Shown here in pieces: positions 5,896 through 9,355 of a DNA stretch of 9,355 bases (the stretch's first letter is position 1; every line of letters starts with the position of its first letter). A program made the translations under genes and the position numbers. The notes under the pieces are model-generated. The model saw nothing but the letters and a program-made list of their open reading frames with translations, did no database searches and had not been told where the DNA came from. The DNA comes from Burkholderiales bacterium (lineage in GTDB: Bacteria > Actinomycetota > Thermoleophilia > Gaiellales > Gaiellaceae): the NCBI GenBank assembly GCA_025935595.1, contig JAICUZ010000092.1, positions 1 through 9,355 on the forward strand, written 5' to 3'.

Positions 5896-5910
5896 GGTGC
5901 CAGGCACCGT
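5896..5910 (+). repeat. Palindromic repeat GGTGCCAGGCACCGT, copy 2
   Basis: Identical to the copy at 5807. Here the palindrome extends by one pair (C5895 with G5909). After the shared 15 bases the copies continue as GACGG and AACGA. This looks like a dispersed, REP-like intergenic palindrome rather than an operator specific to one gene. Confidence 0.7.
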
Positions 5911-5965
5911 AACGAAGCGCGCACAGCAATGTGTCAACGCAGGTTCCGAAGCCGGATGCCGCTGA

Positions 5966-5980
5966 GCTCGAGCGTCGAGC
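5966..5980. repeat. Inverted repeat just beyond the histidine kinase stop
   Basis: GCTCGA-GCG-TCGAGC is a perfect 6-bp inverted repeat about 20 bp past the end of the kinase gene (minus strand). It could help end that transcript, but no T-run follows on the minus strand. Confidence 0.3.
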
Positions 5981-5999
5981 CGATCACGCGCTGCCAGGG

Positions 6000-7409
6000 C
6001 TAAGCGGGGAAGACGACCTCGGCGCGCGCGCCGGGGCCTGACGCGAGCTCGAGGGTCCCGCGCAGCTCGTCGCGAACCAGCGCGCGGACGATCGACAGGC
6101 CGGTCCCGGACGGTGCGTCGCCGAGGCCGGCACCGTCGTCCGCGATCGCGAGAACGAGGTCGCCGTTTCGCTGCTCGAGCTCGACGCTGATCCGGTCGCC
6201 GCCGTGCTCGAGGGCGTTCTGCAGCAGCTCTGCGAAGACGAGCGCAACTGCTGTCGCGCGCGCGCCGGACAGCGTCACCGACGCGAACGTGGCCGAGACG
6301 TCCTTGCCGCCGCCGACACCTTGCACGAGCATCGAACGCAGGCGGTCGAAGAGATCGGCGAGCTCGACGTCCTCATCGCGCCGCTCCGTCAGGAGCTCGT
6401 GGACGGCCGCGATCGCGAGGATGCGGTTCACCGAATGCTCGAGAGCCTCTCGCGGATCGACGGCGTCCGCCGCGCGCGCCTGCAGGCGAAGCAGCGACGC
6501 CACCGTCTGCAAGTTGTTCTTGACGCGGTGATGGATCTCCTGGGCGAGCACACCGCGCATCACTGCCCGTCCGTGCTCGAGCGCGACCGCGGCATGCGTC
6601 GCGATCGACGCGAGCAGCTCGCGGTCGGCCTCCGAGAACGTCGTCTCGCGATCGGCGACGAGCTCGCCGATCTGCCGGCCCCGCCAGGTGAGGGCCTGGC
6701 GGACGGCGTGCGTCGACGCGACGCCCTCGGGCCACGCGATGCGGCCGTCGTCGAGCACGAGCGCAGCGCCCGTGGCGCCGAGCGCATCCATCGTCGTCTT
6801 CACGATCGCCTCGAGCGACTCCTCGAGATACAGCGAGTCCTGCACAGCCTCCGAGATGCGGGCGAGCGCCTCGAGCTCGTGCACGCGCCGCTGCGCCTCC
6901 GAGTAGAGCTTCGCGTGCTCGATCGACTGCGCAACCTGCGCGGCGATCGCGAGCAGCAGCTCGACCTCGTCCTCGGAGAACGCGCGCGGCTCTCGCGTCC
7001 GCACGTTCAGCGCGCCCTCGAGCGTGCCGTCGCGCGTGAGGATCGGCACCGCGAGGATCGATTCGTACTCGTCCTCCGGCAGGTTGGGGAAGTTCTTGAA
7101 GCGCGGATCGAGATGTGCCTGCGCCTCGAGCATCACCGGCGCGCGCGCGGCGGCCGCGGACCCGGTGATTCCCTCGCCCGGCCGCATGCGCGGACGCCGG
7201 CTCATCTCGTCGATCGGCGTGCCGTGCGTCGCGCGCAGGACGAGCTCGTCGGAGCGGTCGTCGTAGAGGTAGACGAAGCAGGCGTCGGCTTCGAGGGCGC
7301 CCGCCACCTTGGTCGCGACGAGGGCGAGTACCTCCTGCAGATCAAGGGTCGAGTTGACCGCCTCGATCGTCTCGGTCAAGAGCCTCAGGTGCCGTTCGCG
7401 TGCATCCAT
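6000..7409 (-). CDS. pdtaS: GAF-GAF-HisKA_2 sensor histidine kinase, PdtaS-like
   Basis: This 469-residue soluble kinase has no transmembrane segment. The order is an N-terminal GAF domain (about 15-165; ACFVYLYDD, PGEGITGSAAA, ILAVPI), a helical linker (about 168-190), a second, shorter GAF-like domain (about 190-280), a HisKA_2 dimerisation/phosphoacceptor region with EIHHRVKNNLQTVASLLRLQ (291-310; H294 is the likely phosphosite), and an HATPase_c domain. The latter has N-box ELLQNALEHG (394-403), IADDGAGLG (421-429) and GTGLSI (435-440). The phosphoacceptor stretch closely resembles M. tuberculosis PdtaS, whose partner is the ANTAR regulator PdtaR, so the regulator at 4785-5354 is the predicted partner. 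PdtaS has GAF plus PAS; here the second domain reads as GAF-like. The signal is unknown. ATG at 7409 has no Shine-Dalgarno and lies just 9 nt past a TAACGT -10 candidate, suggesting a near-leaderless mRNA. Confidence 0.88.
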   Translation of the reverse strand: MDARERHLRLLTETIEAVNSTLDLQEVLALVATKVAGALEADACFVYLYDDRSDELVLRATHGTPIDEMSRRPRMRPGEGITGSAAAARAPVMLEAQAHLDPRFKNFPNLPEDEYESILAVPILTRDGTLEGALNVRTREPRAFSEDEVELLLAIAAQVAQSIEHAKLYSEAQRRVHELEALARISEAVQDSLYLEESLEAIVKTTMDALGATGAALVLDDGRIAWPEGVASTHAVRQALTWRGRQIGELVADRETTFSEADRELLASIATHAAVALEHGRAVMRGVLAQEIHHRVKNNLQTVASLLRLQARAADAVDPREALEHSVNRILAIAAVHELLTERRDEDVELADLFDRLRSMLVQGVGGGKDVSATFASVTLSGARATAVALVFAELLQNALEHGGDRISVELEQRNGDLVLAIADDGAGLGDAPSGTGLSIVRALVRDELRGTLELASGPGARAEVVFPA

Positions 7410-7418
7410 CCGTGGACA

Positions 7419-7428
7419 ACGTTACGCT
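7419..7428. promoter_or_regulatory. Putative bidirectional promoter core between histidine kinase and membrane-protein operon
   Basis: The two start codons are separated by 25 bp. On the plus strand TACGCT (7423-7428) is followed by 6 nt and the GTG at 7435. On the minus strand TAACGT (7424 to 7419) lies 9 nt before the kinase ATG. The hexamers share the TA step at 7423-7424, the same geometry as at 1424-1433. A 9-bp direct repeat (CGTGGACAA at 7411-7419 and 7434-7442) flanks the core. No clear -35 elements are seen. Confidence 0.5.
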
Positions 7429-7434
7429 CGCCCC

Positions 7435-7908
7435 GTGGACAAGACCCAGTGGCTGCTGATGCTGCACATCGCTGCTGCGTTCTGCCTGGTCGCCGGATCG
7501 ACGGCGGCGGCGATCCTCAACGCGCTCGCGATCCGCTCCGACAAGCCGAGCGAGGCCGCATTCCTGATGAAGCTCATCCGGGTCGCGCTGCCGCTCATCT
7601 TCGCCGGCGTCCTCGGGACGCTGCTCTTGGGCATCTGGCTGTGGCACGACCTCGGCTTCGGGTTCGGCACCGGCTGGATCTGGGCGGCGCTCGTGTTCTG
7701 GGCGCTCGCCAGCGCCCTCGGCGGCCGCGGCGGCCGCCACCAAGAGCAGGTGCGTGCGGTTGCCGAGCGGGAGGCGGCCGCGGGCGACACGATGTCCGGC
7801 GAGCTGCGCGCAATGCTCCGCGACCCGAAGGCGCTCGCCGTCAACTACGCCGCCGGAGTCGCGACGATCGCCGTGCTCGTGATCATGATCTGGAAGCCTG
7901 GCTCATGA
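7435..7908 (+). CDS. Small integral membrane protein, four predicted helices (DUF2269-like)
   Basis: The 157 residues have four hydrophobic segments (about 5-30, 48-72, 79-96 and 135-153) and a charged cytosolic or periplasmic loop (100-133) between helices 3 and 4. The first helix carries WLLMLHIAAAFCLVAG, reminiscent of the LH-x-x-x-A-x-x-x-x-x-G start of DUF2269-type membrane proteins, a family with no established function. I cannot assign a role. GTG at 7435 gives MDKTQWLLMLH; the frame remains open upstream but that part is antisense to the kinase. There is no Shine-Dalgarno, and the TACGCT hexamer sits 6 nt before the start, so a leaderless mRNA is likely. The stop overlaps the start of the next membrane protein gene (ATGA, 7905-7908), so the two are probably made together. 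Confidence 0.75.
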   Translation: MDKTQWLLMLHIAAAFCLVAGSTAAAILNALAIRSDKPSEAAFLMKLIRVALPLIFAGVLGTLLLGIWLWHDLGFGFGTGWIWAALVFWALASALGGRGGRHQEQVRAVAEREAAAGDTMSGELRAMLRDPKALAVNYAAGVATIAVLVIMIWKPGS

Positions 7909-8348
7909 TCGTCGCCGACTACAGCAGGCCGTTCTGGCCGCTTTTCCTTCACGTGCTCGGCGCGATGACAACGGTCGGCGCGATCCTCACCGTCGTCGTG
8001 CTGACATACGTCGCCTGGAACCGGCCCGACGCCGCGTTCCTGCGCCGTGCGACGTTCGCGGCGCTGCTCACGGCGATCCCGTTCTACGTCCTCCTCCGCG
8101 TCTTCGCCGAGGTGATGTACAGCGACGAGAAGGACGCCTTCGCGGGCAACGACCCGACGTGGGTCGGCATCGGGTACATCACGAGCGACGCGGGGATCCT
8201 GCTCCTCCTGATCACGATCGGCCTCGGCTTCTGGTGGAAGCGGAGCGCCAAGCCGATCGCCGGCCGAATCGTCGCGGTTCTCTCGACGCTGATCCTCTTG
8301 CTCCTGACCGTCGCGATGCTCGCGATGTCGGGCAAGTGGGGCAGCTAG
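7905..8348 (+). CDS. Small integral membrane protein, four predicted helices, paired with the preceding gene
   Basis: The 147 residues contain four hydrophobic segments (about 11-37, 47-69, 94-111 and 121-141). The general plan resembles the upstream protein: both have LH in helix 1 (LHVLGAMTTVGA here), an FLRRAT-type basic run before helix 2 ending near a conserved P, and a tryptophan-containing loop before helix 3. This suggests the genes are diverged tandem copies whose products may form a heteromer in the membrane. Helix 2 to 3 is joined by a charged loop (EVMYSDEKDAFAGNDPTW, 69-86). The function is unknown. ATG at 7905 overlaps the upstream stop; GGAAG lies about 8 nt before it. A much longer open frame runs upstream of this ATG, but it is antisense to the kinase and is not credible. 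Confidence 0.75.
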   Translation: MIVADYSRPFWPLFLHVLGAMTTVGAILTVVVLTYVAWNRPDAAFLRRATFAALLTAIPFYVLLRVFAEVMYSDEKDAFAGNDPTWVGIGYITSDAGILLLLITIGLGFWWKRSAKPIAGRIVAVLSTLILLLLTVAMLAMSGKWGS

Positions 8349-8401
8349 CCACTTTCACAAAAGCTTTACGGCCGACGAGGTATTTCCACGTAGACGGGGA
8401 A

Positions 8402-8407
8402 TAGCTT
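8402..8407 (+). promoter_or_regulatory. Putative -10 element for the PRC-barrel-like gene
   Basis: TAGCTT fits TANNNT and ends 7 nt before the GTG at 8415, again predicting a leaderless or nearly leaderless transcript. The preceding intergenic stretch (8349-8401) is unusually A+T-rich for this window and contains the palindrome AAAGCTTT. GGGGAA at 8397-8402 is 12 nt from the GTG and is a poor ribosome binding site. Confidence 0.45.
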
Positions 8408-8414
8408 CGCAATC

Positions 8415-8669
8415 GTGAGCGCACTCGCCATCGACCTCCGTGCCACCGCCGGCTTCCTCGTCGCAGATGCGAAGGGCCGGGTCGTCGGGACGGTCGAGTG
8501 CCCGATGTACGGAACCTCGCCCGAGGAGCCCGACGCCCTGTCGGTCCGCTCCGGGTTCTTCGCCCGCCGCCGCCGACTCGTCCCGGCCGAGTCGATCGAG
8601 CAGATCGACGACGGCGCGAAGGTGATCGGCCTTCGGGTCGACCGCGAGTCGATCCGTACGTTCCTCTAA
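8415..8669 (+). CDS. PRC-barrel-like domain protein
   Basis: The 84 residues follow the PRC-barrel pattern: G-x-x-V-(A/G)-D-x-x-G-x-x-V-G-x-V near the N terminus (GFLVADAKGRVVGTVE, 13-28), a variable middle, then a basic strand with LVPAESI (55-61) and a final strand pair (AKVIGLRVDRESIRTF, 68-83). PRC barrels occur as stand-alone small proteins of unknown function and as C-terminal domains of RimM, the 30S maturation factor. Nothing here shows a partner. GTG at 8415 (MSALAIDLRATAG) is chosen because it begins the fold and has a -10-like hexamer 7 nt upstream. The gene ends 5 bp from the end of the convergent glutamine synthetase gene. Confidence 0.65.
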   Translation: MSALAIDLRATAGFLVADAKGRVVGTVECPMYGTSPEEPDALSVRSGFFARRRRLVPAESIEQIDDGAKVIGLRVDRESIRTFL

Positions 8670-8680
8670 ACCGCTTAGAG
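8664..8680. terminator. Inverted repeat containing both convergent stop codons (possible bidirectional terminator)
   Basis: CTCTAA-ACCGC-TTAGAG is a perfect 6-bp inverted repeat with a 5-nt loop. Its arms are the CTC TAA endings of the PRC-barrel gene (plus) and of glnA (minus). It is A/T-containing and short, so the hairpin would be weak, and there is no T-run. It may simply reflect two identical Leu-stop endings. Confidence 0.3.
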
Positions 8681-9355
8681 CACGCGGAGGTAGCGGTCGA
8701 GCTCCCACTGCGTGAGCTGTACGCGGTACTCGTCCCACTCTTTCCGCTTCAGCTTCACGTAGTTGTCGAAGATGTGGTCGCCGAACGCGCGGCGCATCAG
8801 GTCGCTCGCCGCGAACTCGTCGATCGCCTCGCCGAGCGTCTCGGGCAGCGAGACGATCCCGCGGTCGCGCCGCTCCTCGGGCGTCAAGTGGTAGAGGTTC
8901 GTCTCCATCGGCGGCTCGAGCTCGTAGCCCTTCTCGATCCCCTCGAGCCCTGCGTGAAGCAGCGCCGCAAACGTCAGGTACGGGTTGCACGCCGGATCGG
9001 GGCAGCGGATCTCCGCGCGCGTCGCCTGCTCCGAGCCAGGCTTGTAGAGCGGGATGCGGATGAGCGCCGAGCGGTTGCGCTGCGACCAGGCGACGTACAC
9101 CGGCGCCTCGAAGCCCGGCACGAGCCGCTTGTACGAGTTGACCCACTGCGCGAACACCGCTGAGAGCTCGCGCGCGTGCCGCAGCAGGCCGGCGATGAAC
9201 TGCTTGCCCGCCGGCGAAAGGTTGTACTGGTCATCCCCGTCGAAGAACTGGTTGCGACCGTCCTTGAACAGCGACATGTGGGTGTGCATGCCCGATCCGT
9301 TCTCGCCGAAGAGCGGCTTCGGCATGAACGTCGCGTAGACGCCGTTCTTCGCCGC
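8675..9355 (-). CDS. glnA: Glutamine synthetase type I, C-terminal half (cut by window end)
   Basis: The visible 226 residues are roughly the second half of a type I glutamine synthetase, which makes glutamine from glutamate, ammonia and ATP as a cytosolic dodecamer. The ATP-site signature KPLFGENGSGMHTHMSL is at fragment residues 13-29. It is followed by NSYKRLVPGFEAPVYVAWSQ, with the substrate-entry flap glutamate in GFEAPV, and RNRSALIRIP with catalytic arginines. RAEIRCPDPACNPYLTFAALLHAG completes the active site. The region around the tyrosine that is adenylylated in some family members reads NLYHLTPEER, closer to the GSI-alpha form (as in Bacillus NIYVMSKEER) than to the adenylylated GSI-beta form (LYDLPPEE). 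Control by adenylylation is therefore unlikely; this is an inference. The beginning of the gene, its promoter and the Asp50 loop lie outside the window. No glnR-type site can be assessed. Confidence 0.95.
   Translation of the reverse strand, partial: AAKNGVYATFMPKPLFGENGSGMHTHMSLFKDGRNQFFDGDDQYNLSPAGKQFIAGLLRHARELSAVFAQWVNSYKRLVPGFEAPVYVAWSQRNRSALIRIPLYKPGSEQATRAEIRCPDPACNPYLTFAALLHAGLEGIEKGYELEPPMETNLYHLTPEERRDRGIVSLPETLGEAIDEFAASDLMRRAFGDHIFDNYVKLKRKEWDEYRVQLTQWELDRYLRVL

Noticed and set aside
5355..5924. N-terminal extension of the ANTAR regulator frame to 5924
   Set aside because: Receiver domains begin at MRILIAEDE; the extension has no fold pattern and is antisense to the HesB-like gene.
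6204..7904. A plus-strand open frame extending the second membrane protein upstream to 714 codons
   Set aside because: The extension is antisense to the histidine kinase and overlaps the first membrane protein out of frame. The ATG at 7905 with an ATGA overlap is the sensible start.
8351..8370. Possible terminator after the membrane-protein operon around AAAGCTTT
   Set aside because: The palindrome is short, has no GC stem or loop and no T-run; it is better read as part of the A+T-rich promoter region of the next gene.

Overview
The window looks like part of an actinobacterial chromosome. G+C is very high, there is an ANTAR response regulator and a GAF/HisKA_2 kinase of the PdtaR/PdtaS type, an F420-type luciferase-like oxidoreductase, a ClpS adaptor and a type I glutamine synthetase. 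A deep-branching actinobacterial lineage such as Thermoleophilia would fit, but that is an inference from gene content. Nothing marks it as a plasmid, phage or resistance island. I found no tRNA, rRNA, CRISPR array, integrase or transposase.

Layout. (1) Positions 1-1412, minus strand: a small FGGY sugar kinase (gluconokinase-like) followed, with an ATGA overlap, by a FAD-dependent oxidoreductase cut by the window edge. (2) Positions 1440-3308, plus strand: an ABC-F ATPase, divergent from the kinase across 27 bp and overlapping the next gene tail to tail by 50 bp. (3) Positions 5354 down to 3259, minus strand: a tightly packed four-gene operon of ANTAR response regulator, clpS, NTF2/SnoaL-like protein and luciferase-like monooxygenase, in which every junction overlaps. 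(4) Positions 5511-5774, plus strand: a small cysteine-free HesB/IscA-fold protein with a histidine cluster, between two structured intergenic stretches (a long hairpin at 5422-5484 and palindromic repeats at 5775-5980). (5) Positions 7409-6000, minus strand: a GAF-GAF-HisKA_2 sensor kinase, the probable partner of the ANTAR regulator. (6) Positions 7435-8348, plus strand: two overlapping genes for four-helix membrane proteins. (7) Positions 8415-8669: a PRC-barrel-like protein, convergent with the 3' half of glutamine synthetase (8675 to the window end).

How it may work together. The kinase and ANTAR regulator should form a sensory phosphorelay that acts on RNA by antitermination. The regulator shares a transcript with clpS, which links the relay to N-degron proteolysis.

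The most distinctive non-coding signal is promoter architecture. All four plus-strand genes or operons have a TANNNT hexamer ending 6-7 nt before the start codon, the layout expected for leaderless transcription. At both divergent gene pairs this hexamer shares its TA step with a TANNNT hexamer on the other strand. Genes inside operons rely on overlaps, and one has a strong Shine-Dalgarno sequence.
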